DNA of 64,000 nucleotides from Liriodendron chinense (lineage: Eukaryota; Streptophyta; Magnoliopsida; Magnoliales; Magnoliaceae). The position numbers were made by a program, and so were the translations under genes. Below are positions 10,138 through 21,925 of the stretch, piece after piece. The stretch covers positions 2,170,001 to 2,234,000 of the forward strand of contig ML058505.1 of the NCBI GenBank assembly GCA_003013855.2, written 5' to 3'. Numbering within the stretch: position 1 is the first letter of the stretch; each line of letters starts with the position of its first letter. The notes beneath the pieces were generated by a model that was not told the DNA's origin, did not search any database, and saw nothing but the letters and a program-made list of their open reading frames with translations.

Positions 10138-11144
10138 TCCACTATTTTCTTATATATTTTTTTATTTTTTCTAATTTTTTCTATTTTTATGATTTTTTAA
10201 AAAAATTGAAATAAAAAATTATATGCAGTCGCATATGCGATTGTGCGATCACATCTGCGCACAGGCATATGCGGTCACATACAATCGCACATGCGATTTG
10301 ACAACATTGATTACAATGAATCAACACTACTTTTTTATTAATTTTTCAATTCTAATAACCCATTTAACCAAATACTGTCTATCGACGCGCATACGGGTGG
10401 GCCAACTTCTATCAATTTTTTAAAGATATGGGGTGAGTTAGTTCGTGAATACTTCTTTTTTAACTTGAAGTCGTTACTAATCAAAGATTTCGCAACTTGA
10501 ATGACTCAAGTTGTTGGTTTGCGGTCGAGATTCTGAATAAGAACTTTGATGGCGAAGAATGAAGGGTCAGGCATCATTCACCGCTCCCGCTAAGCTTGAG
10601 TGGTTCCCTTTTATTCGAGTCTTGATAGGTCCCCCCCCCCTTCTTTCTCTCTAAACAATGAGATGGTCTTTTAACGTTTTCACCGCAATAGAAAAAATCC
10701 TTTTTTTCTTTCCAAATTCTTGCTTTCTCTTATTCTCCCTTGGCGTATGAAGAAGATGCGTGGTGGTCGTATTAGCATTGGATTTTTAAGCATCATGTGC
10801 ACGCTGTCAAAATCATGCGTTAAATGATTACATCTTGGTAATAACATGCTAGGATCTTGTTGCACTAGTGGATTCTGTCAAGGCATCATTGGTTGTGTTT
10901 TTGCATTTGTGATCGTTTAAACAAGTGTGATGACCCTTCTCTTTTATTTATTATTATTTAAATATTTCTCATACCATTATCTTTAACACCACAAACCTTT
11001 GACAATAGTTTAATTAGACACATTGAACAAAACCTTATCATCTAGCATAAGAAAAATGATATGTCATGGCTAATTAAATTTTATCCTCCTCATCTTTCAT
11101 CTTTAAGAGCTTCTTTTCTTTTTCTTTGATCAAAATTGCATGGC
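10138..11144. other. Intergenic, with a CGCATATGCG-type palindrome cluster
   Basis: 10140-10215 is T/A-rich. 10223-10305 holds alternating direct and inverted copies of TCGCATATGCGA-like and CAATCGCACATGCGAT-like words. A C-run of about 11 bases lies near 10630. I see no gene. The stretch ends where a gypsy LTR begins. Confidence 0.45.
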
Positions 11145-12545
11145 TGTAGACACCTCACCCGTGGAAAAGGCTGCTGGCGCTGCAAATCCCTTGCTAGGGA
11201 TTTCTGACAGATTTTGCATGAAAATTTTCTGACACATGTTTGTTGGCCATCCATCAGCCAATGGTTTCATAGCCTATTTAAACAACACCCGACCCTTCTC
11301 ATAGAGGGAGAGAGAGGCAAAAATGGCAAAACGAATGATATAGAAGTTTTCCCAATTTTTCTTGGCTTCCATCCCCCAACAACGAGAAGATTCTGCCACC
11401 TAGAATACCCTACAACAGCTACAATTATGCCTAGATTTTGTCTTGACCAATCACAGAAATTCAACTCACTAGAATCGGTCAGTCAATCTAAGAAGAAGGG
11501 TCAGGATTAGGGATGTCCGACTATCCCTTTTTTTACTCATAAAAGGGTATTTAACTTCCCTTTTTTCTTTCTTACATCTCAATCAAAGCTCAAATCATAG
11601 TCCACTCCGCACATTCCATTCTTAATAAATATTATTTCTTTTTTTTCCTTTTGTTGCATTTATCATCGTTTACATTATTTTTGTTTACCTATCCAGGGTA
11701 TTGGCTTTGCAAAGCAAGTCTAGGACCTTTATTTCTTCTTGCACGTTTACATATATTCTGTTTGCCTGCTTAGAGTTTCAGGTTTGCGAAGCAAGGCTAT
11801 AATATTTTATTTTTCTTGCATGGTTATTATATTATATTTGCCTACCCATTGTCTTTCGACTTTGCGAAGCACGGCTAGGGTCTATTTACTGATTTCTATT
11901 TTGCCTGCCTGACCCTCTTGTAGGGTTATGCGAAACATGGTCATATGACTAACTTTCTTACAGATATATGATTTCTCGGAAACCGCATATTCCTTAAAGT
12001 AGAGACCGTATATAAGTACGGGAGAAAAAAGGTGCCTAACCCACTTTTCTCCCGTAACTAAGACCTTTTAAACAAGTAGCATGCCATAAATCAAGAATCC
12101 TTTAAGCCATCGTCTTTTATTTTTCCTGCATGTTTATTCTATTCTGTTTGCCTACCCATTGTCTTTCGGCTTTGCGAAGCAAGGCTAGGGTCTATTTACT
12201 GATTTCTTTTTTGCCTGCCCTGCCCTCTTGTAGGGTTATGCGAAATATGATCGTATGACTAACTTTCTTATAGATATATGATTTCCCTGAAACTGCACGT
12301 CCCTTAAAGTAGAGATCGTATGTAAGTACAAGAGAAAAAAGGTACCTAACCCCCTTTTCTCCCATAACCGAGACTCTTACCCAGGTCGCATACCATAAAT
12401 CAAGAGTCATTTAAGCCGGGGAATCTCCCAATTCTCCAGCCCAAGGCAGATCCACGAACTCTAACCGACCGTGGACACAACACGGCCTAATTGATTAGTG
12501 GTGACTTTAGTCCTTTGAATGCAATATTCAGAGGCAACTCTTGGG
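11145..12545 (+). repeat. Gypsy (Tat-like) LTR with internal tandem duplication
   Basis: It begins TGTAGACACCTCACCC, matching the start of the solo LTR at 40952 (TGTAGACACCCCACC). It shows CTATTTAAAC near 11272 as a likely TATA box and GTAGAGACCGTA..GGTGCCTAACCC near 12000. Near the right end it carries ATTGATTAGTGGTGACTTT, the diverged counterpart of ATTGGCTAGTGGCGACTCT in the other LTR. The right boundary is approximate and I did not find a matching target duplication. Confidence 0.6.
11800..12417 (+). repeat. 309-bp tandem duplication inside the gypsy LTR
   Basis: Unit A is about 11800-12108 and unit B about 12109-12417. Both contain GCCTACCCATTGTCTTTCG, the hairpin word CTTTGCGAAGC, the TAGGGTTATGCGAAA block, the GTAGAGA(C/T)CGTAT block, and end in TTTAAGCC. 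The units are clearly diverged, so the duplication is not recent. Confidence 0.8.
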
Positions 12546-13227
12546 AAAGGTATTGCACAACCAAGGCAGCTAAAGTAAGCCAAACAAACCATATACATTA
12601 GGCTGTTGTATCCTAAAAGGATCAATCACACAAACAATGAAAACACCCATCCGATGAAAGGCAGTCTTCTAATCGCATTGGGGGAGGGCATTCACAATAG
12701 CCTTCCTTCACCAATATAGCGCTCATCTTCATTTTTTGTAATGCATAATTTGGTTCATTGAACTTCAGCACTTCTAATTTGGTAGAACTCGATTTTGTCA
12801 TCTCTGAATCAATTGCACAATGAATACCAACACTAATCTTATGTTAAAAGGTTTCCCATTTGATGCCAATTACTACCAAAAAGCACCCACGAGCAATTAA
12901 TATGAGTAAAGAAAAACCACACACACAAAAAAAAAGGTTAAACAAAAAAAAAAAAAATTTAAGAGACGAGACATGGATATTTATATGGTTCAACAATGTG
13001 CTTATGTCCACGAGCAGCAACACAAAGCTTTCTTCTTCACTAAAACAAAAGAAAATAAGGGGGTATTTGTTTTTTCATTTATCTTGTGTAATTCATGTTA
13101 AATGAGAAATGATTATTTACCCATGTATTTACAGCAACGATCCTAAGGTTGACGAGATTGCTGTCGGAGCTTGTTTGCAAAGCTTTTGACATCACATATT
13201 ACATTCATACAATTTCCATGTGTAAAT
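12546..13227. other. Intergenic, no gene seen
   Basis: Ordinary AT-rich sequence with two A-runs (near 12930 and 12947). Confidence 0.4.
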
Positions 13228-13625
13228 GTTGTGGGGCCTATCGTGGTGTATGTATCTTATCCATTTCATCCATCCGTTCCACTAGCTCATTTTAGGGCAT
13301 GAACCAAAAAAATGAGATAGACCTTGAATCTCAAGTGGACCACGCCATAGGAAATGGTGGGAACTGAACACCTAATGCTGAAAATTTCTTAGGAACCACA
13401 AAAGTTTTGGATCAAGCTGATATTTGTGTAGACCCTTCATATATGTCACCGTGATCTTATGAACGAGTTGGATGATTAGATACACATCCCTGTGTCCCCT
13501 AGGAAGGTTTCAATTTTGAACGTTGAATCTTGTTAATCCGTTCACTTGAGCTTCATCTTGCCTCATTTTTGGGCTATGAGAAGGTAAAATGGATGGACGA
13601 TACTGTAGATCACACACATGCATCA
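13228..13625. repeat. Foldback repeat family A, full-length diverged copy
   Basis: It begins GTGGGGCCTATCGTGGTGTATG, continues TTATCCATTTCATCCATCCG, CATTTTAGGGCATGA and CTCAAGTGGACCAC, and has the central ACAAAAGTTTTGGATCAAGC. It then runs through the same words in inverted order (CACTTGAGCTTCAT, AAATGGATGGACGAT, ACACACATGCATCACTT). The two halves are inverted relatives. No coding capacity. Confidence 0.8.
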
Positions 13626-13756
13626 CTTAACGGCACCAAATCCCTCTTCCATTTCATGCATTTGACGAATTTTCAAGGTGCAATTACATAATTATTTTCC
13701 TCTCAAGCAAACACCCCTCAAAGGTCATTATTAGCTATTATGTAATTGTAAAAACA

Positions 13757-14540
13757 AACACTCTCTGAGGGCTCACTTGGGAGCTTGTAAATGAAGGTAA
13801 ATGAGAAATGGAATTAGAGGTAAATGGAGTGGGAGTAAATGTCTTTTTCAAATGTGTTTGGATGGGAGTAAATGAATTGCATTTGAAATTAAAAAAAAAA
13901 TTGTTTGGATGGAAGTAAATGAGAAGATTGGGAATGCATTGGAATTTTCCAATATTCACAGGAAAATATGTAATATCCCAAATCAGCTTTAATACCCAAA
14001 TTAGTGCACACAAGTCATATTTAATAGAATGATTGTAATAAGTTTATTAAAATATATACTTTATCAACAAGTGAAGGAATTTGAGCCTCGGGTGGGCCAC
14101 AAACATAAGTGTCACAAATAAGCAACTTGCCAATGTTTGTTAACCATCCACTTAGATGGCTAACCTTTGGATGGTTTGGATCATTCTATTAGTGTAATTT
14201 TAATGATGTAGCCAATAATTGAATTGTTTTAGAGTATCATTAGTGTGCCACGTGTACAATAAATACGTACGTAGCGGCATCTTTGTTTACACGTGTGACT
14301 CTCCAAGGGAGCCTAAAAAGTCATTTCACTCCATTTACTTCCAAATCCTTTGTTGGAAGGAAGATTTTATTTTCATTTACTCCCATTTCATTTCATTTGC
14401 ATGCATTTACTCCCATCCAAACACACCTTAAATCTCAATTACCTACATTTACTCCCAATTCCCCCCCCCCCCCCCCCCATTACCCCCACCCCCCCCATTT
14501 ACCCCCATTTACTTCCATCCAAACAGCCCCTGAGAGTACA
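13757..14540. repeat. TIR element with AGTAAATG-rich arms
   Basis: The left arm begins ACTCTCTGAGGGCTCACTTGG and continues TAAATGAAGGTAAATG, GGATGGGAGTAAATG and GGATGGAAGTAAATG. The right arm is its inverse: CATTTACTCCCATCCAAAC, then CATTTACTTCCATCCAAACA, GCCCCTGAGAGTAC. A run of 18 C lies at 14461-14478 in the right arm. The middle (13975-14280) is unrelated and AT-rich with no transposase, so the element is non-autonomous. Superfamily is uncertain; the CTGTTTGGATGG-type end would suit a hAT or PIF derivative. Confidence 0.7.
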
Positions 14541-17500
14541 AGGCTTTTCTCTCCACTCTTTCACTTTATAATGGAACTAACAAAAAGAAAGAGTACATGG
14601 TACATCGATCCGAGTCATTCATTAGGTGGGCCATACCACTGTGCATCCCTGACCTGAAAAATCAAGCGGCTCGAATCTTAAGCAGGCCAAATCTTGCTCA
14701 AAATTCAGGTCCAAATGAAGAAGAAAAGATACTACGTTTAAAACCCTGTTTAAACGGGCCCTTAAGAGAGTTGAAGATCACCCACCCCTGCTGAGCCATA
14801 ATGACCCAGGAAAATGTGCAACAAGAATGCCTAAAGAGTGTTAGTGCCATGCATCGTTTTGGACACAAAAATCAAGGCCTGCCCATCATGTGGGCCACAC
14901 AGCCACGTTGAAGATAGACCATTTTTCGTCCTTTCTCTAACTGTACAGTTTTCATTTACAAATATACGCCAGTGAACCATTTCTTGGATCTCTCATTGTG
15001 CCAATCCCCGTAGCACTCCTCCCAAACGGATCCAAACCTTCGGATTAGTGGATCTCCATCAATGGTCAAGAACAGTTCGGAGCAACAGTCCAGGAATAAA
15101 CTTGGATGGTTAGAGAGACAATCAATTGCTAAAAAATTTCGATGGCTGGCCCATCCATGGGGTGGCCCATCATCAATCCGTCTGGACTAATCCACACCCT
15201 TTCTAAACTTGATTCAATGGTGTTGATATCATTTTAAGTACTCAACCAATACCAGATCCAACCCATGGGTGACTATTCACCACAGAACCAAATATGGTGG
15301 AGCCATCTCTCTACAATACACTTGGTAAGATTATGTACTAATCGGGTCCATCCATTATGCCAAAAATAACACACATTAGACAATCTTTTCCATAAGATAT
15401 GTGGCCATCAACCAATGGTAGAAAATGAAAATAGTTGACAGTCAAGAAAAAGCAATGGATAGGATCATCCAATAGATTTGGTTTCTGAAACATAAGCCAT
15501 CCGTGCTAGGTCTCAGTAGCAGATGGACCCAAATGGTGATAGACTTTGGGCAGTAATATGAAGATTCTATCAGATAATGCTGGTAGCCACAACTGGATAA
15601 TCATCAACTTATCTTCACTGTAATGTAAGCACCTGCAATCAGTGTGACAAAAGAGGTATCATACAATGCTCAAGCACCTGCAGCAATCTTTCAATGCTCA
15701 GGCCCAAAAGTTTGTACGGTGCAGATTGGGTTTTCAGTTTGTACTAATGGCACCCACGAACTCCACCTGGTACCGATCATGCGACCGAATAAAGGATGAA
15801 CGTTGATATCAGGTGGGCCGCTGGTTGCTGAACTTTCAGGCAACCGTGAAAGTTCTTGTTCTGAATCTTGTTCAATTTTTATGAGACTTATTCAACCGGC
15901 TAAACTATGTAGAGTTGTGAGTTGTAAAAGTTACCTTACTCTACTTAAAACTCAGCTGAGTCGACTCAATTCAAAACCCAGCAGAGTCAACTCGACTCGG
16001 TGAGATTTCAGGGCCTCTGTGACAGAGCCAAACGCTCTTCCCCGCAGAGCTATTGAGAAATGCTCCAGCGCTCCCAGAGCATTAATGAGTTATAGGGCTG
16101 CTAGATGCATTGGGACCCTAGAGACATTCCAATCCATTGAACTAGACTGCTCATAGCTAGCATGCAAATGTCTTGCCGATCTGACAAATATTGACCCTTT
16201 GATTTACAGAAAAATAGGTCCAATAAAAAATTTAATCCACTATTTGTTAGGGTCCATCATGGATTAAATTCATTGGGCAATAAAAACCATCCTGTCCATG
16301 AATTGGAAAAAGCCCAAATCAAGGATGGATTGGATCATCTGATCAGTGCAATTTTTTGCATGATAGCCCATGAAATGCATTCTGGATGTAATGGACAGTT
16401 CAGATTGATCGATTGGACTGTCCAAGTAAACCTATGTAACTAGGAAAACTACGACTTAGTACTCTTAGAGCACTGAAACATCTCTTTAATATTTATACAA
16501 ATGTAGATATTTTAAATATTTTTTCACTGCCATTAATAATTTTAATTTATTAACTACTGAGTCAGTATGGTTGCGTCTGTGTCGATCAGACCTCGAATGA
16601 ACATCCAGTTGAGTCAAGTTTCCGGGTTTTTAAAATACAAGACTGAGGAAGGGCGTTTAGCAATTAGAGGCAATAGCAGTAAAGGATGCATTTTTGGATG
16701 GATGTTGGGAGAAAACTAGGAAGAGTATGGTTAAAATAGGGGCCCTGAAGCAGCCCATGAGCTGTTTCAAGGGGAGAAAATGACGATGAGTCGACTGAGA
16801 TGATTCGGTCATGTGCAATGGGCCAGCTCGGCAAAGGTCTTAAAGGATATCAAGGCTTGTTACTCATCTATGAAGAAGGTTCATAAAGCTTACCTCAATA
16901 ATTAGCTTGGACATGGCTATGATGCTGATGCCAATGAGGATATTGATGATGTTGATGACAAGTGTGGCCCATGTTTCAGTGATCCAAACTGTTGAGATTA
17001 TGGGCCCTAATTTGGATGGCCATTCATTAATAATCTCCGAAATGAAAAAATGAATCCTAACCAATAAATAGTATTAAGAAAGTCATACAACAACGATTCA
17101 ATTTCAACCAAAAAAGGCCGAATATTCTATAACTAGGATCTTCTGACTTTGGTTATTATTGGGCATGGATCATTCACAGTAAAGCACATCTTACCAATGG
17201 TTTGGATCACTTAACTGTGGGCACCACTCGAACTAACCAAAAGCCAAGCATATTATAAAAACTCTCAGCCCAAGTGTTGTATACCTTATAATAGAAAACC
17301 ATACAATAGGAAATCTCGATAGATAGCAGTCGCCATATGATGACATATCAAAACAAGAACAAGTATTTGGCCCTGCAAAACAGAGCTATTTAGGCATGGA
17401 AAGGTGCTAATGAACGAAGACAAGTGTATAAAAACAGGTCTTAGCATAACTCCTTTAGCACCCAAATGAATTATGAAACAGCAGCATCTCAATTGTAGAT

Positions 17501-18639
17501 ATGCAAAAGGAGATTGTATTAAGAAATTTCTAAATTTCAAGCAAACATGCAATCACTTTGCTCAAAGACACCCTCGTTCATGTATGCGAATTTTATTTCT
17601 ATTTTTGTCAGGAATGCTTGGCTTGAACCTATGAAGAAAGAATTATAACACAAAATGAAGGCCCAAAAATCGAAGTCACTGCTGTAATATCTCTACTGGG
17701 GTTGGTCAAGATCAAATAAAAAAAACCGAGAATGGATGAACAAGATACAAAGAACATGCCATTTCAGGTTCAAAGGTCAGGAAATATACATTAACAGTAA
17801 CCTATGACTTGAATCTCAATGCTGATCTCCAACTGCTGATAAACCTTCCAACCGTTGAGGGGATCTTCCCATCACCTAAACACTTCGTGATAATATGTTA
17901 TATGAAATACTTCGTGATAATATGTTAGATGAAATACTATCTCTTTAATTGAAATTCAGATCTTGTTTATGCAGCGTGGTTAGGTAGCTAAGGTCACTTC
18001 ACTTCTGCCAGCCTTCCTAGTCGGTTCTCATCACCAGATAAGATCCTCGAGGGGAGGATCAATCACAAAAAAGTTGTTGAAAGCTTTTCTCAATTGATAC
18101 CACTTTCAATGATTCAAGGAAAATGATATGATCTGTTCGGTTGTCAATAGAGGAAATGTGCAAGTGCAAACCATGCATGTGTAGAAGCTGTGCTGCTGGA
18201 TTTTGAGAAGAGTATCTTTAGCAATACAACTGTGGTTGAGAACTGAGACCTTGATAACAGAACATAAGCCGACCATGTGATGATAGAAACCCAAGTGGAC
18301 TGGCATTACTAAAAGGCTTATGCACTTGATAATTTGAAATTATTAGCTTGTCGAGCTACGGTTGGTTTGAACTCCATAAAAGATAGCGAGCCACTATCTG
18401 CACCCATCCTTTTTTTTTTTTTTAATTATGTTTGGATTTTATTACTATTTTCACCCATCTCGCTAATAAATATACGCATCATTTCCTCTTCCCATACTAC
18501 AACTTTCTAACTAATGTATAGCCAAAAGAGGAAAGAGTAGGTGCATTTATCAGTCCTATTGGGTGCCTATGACAGTTCCCATAACAAGACTTGCATCTAG
18601 CTAGATTATGAAGCAATATGATGGTAATGAAGAATGTGA
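14541..18639. other. Repeat-rich intergenic DNA, no gene recognised
   Basis: I found no protein with recognisable domains on either strand in these 4.1 kb. Word patterns of dispersed repeats recur: GTGGGCCATACCA near 14624, GGGCCCTAATTTGGATGG near 17002, and a GAGTC/GACTC-rich patch at 15940-16000. A T-run lies near 18410. Dispersed transposon relics are the likely content but I cannot set their boundaries. Confidence 0.4.
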
Positions 18640-18960
18640 AAGAACGGACTTAAGACTCGGCAACTCAGCTGGTCTCGAGTCAAGTTGCAACTTGCCTGAG
18701 TTGGGGGTAAATCAGCCTGACTCGCCAAGTCGGGGGTAATTTGTCCAGGGGACTCATGGTGTTGAACTGGATCAGGTCCAACCAAGTCCAAGTCGACTCA
18801 GCTGGTCCGAAGTCAAGTCCTGATTCACCCAAGTTACGGGGTAAATCAACCCGACTCAGTACTCACCCAAGTTGGGTACGATTCATCTGGGCGACTCATG
18901 GTGTCAAACTGGATCAGATGCCAAGTCCGAATCAACTTGGATGAGTCACATCCAATTCCA
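18640..18960. repeat. Imperfect tandem repeat rich in GACTC/GAGTC and CCAAGT words
   Basis: The block GACTCATGGTGTTGAACTGG (18751) recurs as GACTCATGGTGTCAAACTGG (18893), each preceded by CCAAGTCGGGGGTAA- or CCAAGTTGGGTACG-like sequence. The period is about 142 bp. Related GAGTCGACTC-rich sequence occurs at 15940-16000 and 59330-59500. Confidence 0.65.
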
Positions 18961-19103
18961 ATTCGTCTGAGTCAGCAGTCCATGTATGGAAGCTAACACA
19001 ACATGGAACTAAAAGAACACCAAAAACCAAAACATTTAGTTGGAAGAAATACCAAAAGAAAATTTAGTATGTTTAATATTTATGATTCTGGAAGAAATAC
19101 CGA

Positions 19104-19114
19104 CCCCCCCCCCC

Positions 19115-19176
<62 letters not shown>
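19104..19176 (+). repeat. Poly-C tract, 11 + 60 bases
   Basis: Eleven C are followed by AA and then 60 uninterrupted C (19117-19176), followed by an A/T-rich AAATAAAATAAAAT run. Such a G/C homopolymer is exceptional in length and is also where assemblies commonly fail. Confidence 0.9.
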
Positions 19177-19178
<2 letters not shown>

Positions 19179-19199
19179 ATAAAATAAAATAAAAATATA

Positions 19200-20040
19200 A
19201 CTGTTGATGAGAGGAAATGCAAATGGCAGTACAGGTTAGTTTTCACCTATTGAGGTAACAGCCGTTCTCCGTGCACTTCGTTCTCATACAGAAAGCTAAA
19301 GTGAAGCCTCCAGCAAAGGATATGCAGGTATCCGCAAGCATCCACTTTGGACAAGTGGGGCCCGTGGATTGGTGATCCAGACTGTTGATCTGATGGGACT
19401 CACTGTGGATGAGGGAATTCCGCAACAAGCCCACCATGTACACACTCAAAGATGACTCATTCTGAACATTGTACAGCAGGGCCCACCTACAAGCAATTAA
19501 CACAAATGATCACAGAGCTGGGACCTGTTTGCTCGCAAGGAATCAAAACCCAGTTCTAGAATGCTACTGTGGGGACTAAAGCCGTTATGACTTGTTCCCA
19601 GCAGCCACTGAACCCAACTCTGGCCGGGCTAAGTCTTGATACTATCCTCCGTGGCATGATACACACACCTCTCTTGTCCTTTTTCTTTTTCGTTTTTTAA
19701 TGTGATCTCCCTGTAGATTTCCTTTTTGTATCGAAGGGAGAAACTCTCTTTAGATTTAAAAGAAGATAGTATTGTTTGGAATCGTTTCTCTTCTTTTTCC
19801 ATGTTATTTTCTTATTTTATAGTTTATTTTTCATTTGCAACATGAAGAGGTAGAGATGAAGAGACTTTTACACTGTTAGAACTGAATCTCTTCGGCATAT
19901 CTTTCAATTCTTGAATATAAGTGACAGACTTTGGGTAAGCATTCTACTTTAGACTTATGGTAATTACATTTAATCGTAGCCAGGTAGCTAACAGTAGATA
20001 CTATTTCTCAGAGGCCATTCCCTATTTGTTTCAAAAAATA
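19200..20040. other. Intergenic, no gene seen
   Basis: Two T-rich patches (near 19680 and 19790) and repeat-type words only. No supported reading frame. Confidence 0.4.
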
Positions 20041-20530
20041 TTGTTTTACATGGCTTATGCTATGCAGTGGGCAGCTTACACTACATAGCATACCTCACCC
20101 TTCATGCTACATAGTTCATGAAAATAGCTTGCATGGAGCCTACATTACACGCTACTTATCATACGCTATATGGTACGTAGCTTACACTACGAGTTATTCT
20201 TCACTAAAACATTAAAATCAATTAATATTTTCAATAAAGTGTTAGTTTTGTCTATTTTCAATAGAAATTAGTTGATCTTTTCAATTACTTACAGTAAAGT
20301 AATATAAGTAATATTGTTAAATCAGTTCTGTTGCTATTTCTTTATTTTTATACTTAATCTTTGCCATCTTTTCCTACTATTTAAGGTCATGTTTGGTTGC
20401 ACCAGATATCATAAAATTTCATGATATTTGATGCAACTACACGCAACTCAATTAAAAATCTAGAAGCAATAGCTTACGCCTTCCGCTTTAGAGGGGTGAA
20501 TGTTATGCTACATGTTATTCGCTATTTAAA
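20041..20530. repeat. Degenerate repeat of GCTACATAGC/TAGCTTACACTAC words
   Basis: Short words built on TAGCNTAC and GCTAC recur at 20050-20200 and again at 20465-20530 (AGCTTACGCC, TTATGCTACATG). A separate AT-rich patch separates them. At 20393-20450 a GTTTGGTTGCACCAGATATCA block resembles 56905-56960 in inverse orientation, which suggests a small transposon family. Boundaries are uncertain. Confidence 0.4.
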
Positions 20531-20554
20531 ACACTGTTCCAAATACAGAATTTA

Positions 20555-20890
20555 TTTTGTATATGTGGGCTCATGGTTGGTCTATCCAAGCCAGTGATTT
20601 GACGACCCCCATCATGGCATGGACCATTTCCCCAAAATCTCCCAAATTGGAAGATCATAGCCTTGGAATCTTTGGTCTTTCCTCCATTGAATGTGGTTTG
20701 TTGGTGCATTTCTTTTTAACCATGTATTTGCATGCCAACAACCAGAAGGTTAGAACTGACAAATTGAGAGGATATTCTGGGAATGGTCCATCCATGATGG
20801 AGGTTATCAGATCAATGGTTGGAATATGCCAACCATGGTCCTCACATCTACAAACTAAGCTCCATACAGGGAAGTTCTTTTTGGATTGAA
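20555..20890. repeat. Dispersed repeat family R3 (copy 1)
   Basis: The series ATGTGGGCTCATGGTTGG, TCTATCCAAGCCAGTGATTTG, CATCATGGCATGGACC, AAATTGGAAGATCATAG, TCTTTGGTCTTTCCTCCATTGAATG also appears, diverged, at 30045-30225 and in part at 60118-60260. Confidence 0.55.
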
Positions 20891-21925
20891 TAGGGAACTC
20901 GGCCTCTATTTTTCAAATGGCATCTTTCACTATGCTACAGAATATTCACCTGGTTTTGTTATAGCTTAGCACAACAGAGACAAGTTTACTCATAATAAAA
21001 AATACAAATTTTACAATATAGATATTGGCATGACTTTCGTATGGATCATATGGCTGAGAGTTGGCCAACCACCTAAATATGATGGACGGGAACAAAACAC
21101 AACATGTTTTAAATTTCTGGCCACCATTTGCGTACGCCACCTTTCAATTTGTGCACTCAAGAAGCTTTTTTTTTTTTTTTTCTATAGATGACCATCATTT
21201 ATGGATTTGACAATGACAGATGACAATGACAGGAGCGAGTAATATTCACTATCTTCTACAATTGGGCAATGATTAGCAAAAAATCCATCTTGCTGACTCA
21301 GCAAACATCCATATTCATTGAAATCGATCTAATCTGTATGGACTTAATCAACATAACTTTCACCAACATAACTTCTTTGAAATCGATCTAATCTGCATGG
21401 ACTTAATCAACATGACTTTCACCAACCCACATGGTAAACCCAGCCAGGATTCTCTCCACGCCCTACATTGCAAGCTCCTCCTTTTTCACCTCAATAGACC
21501 ATCTCCTTAAACCAGAACAATGGCCAACATTGATTACAATCGACACAGGAGAAAATGACTAGCATGAAGACCATACCCAAATACCATAAAAGAAGAGACT
21601 ACTGCAGACAAGTAAATGACTCGAAGTTTTGTATTCCATAAATAAGAAGCATGCATGAGCAATATCTTAACACAATACCATTGATTACAACTTCAAAAGG
21701 GGGAAAAAAAAAAGGAAAACAGAAAAGTAAAGAAAAATAAATAAAAGAAAGAAAGAGAGAAAATAGCGGTCGACTATCAAATTATTTTTGCAGTAGGTGC
21801 CTACGCACAGAAGACTAGCACAATACAAGGGGAATAACATTATCCCTTCCACATGTGAAATATAAACGGAAACCCACGTACTAGCTTCCAATCTGACATG
21901 CTTCCTGGACCCAAAATGTCCATCC
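20891..21925. other. Downstream flank of the GDP-mannose epimerase gene
   Basis: The last 200-300 bases before 21926 must include the gene's 3' UTR, but I cannot place its end or a convincing minus-strand AATAAA. Two ATCGATCTAATCTG(T/C)ATGGACTTAATC blocks near 21324 and 21384 form a 60-bp local duplication. An A-rich patch lies at 21703-21760. No other gene is seen. Confidence 0.5.

Noticed and set aside
14283..14657. A 124-codon frame with Pro and His runs
   Set aside because: Produced by the C-run and CATTTACTCCC repeats of a TIR element arm.
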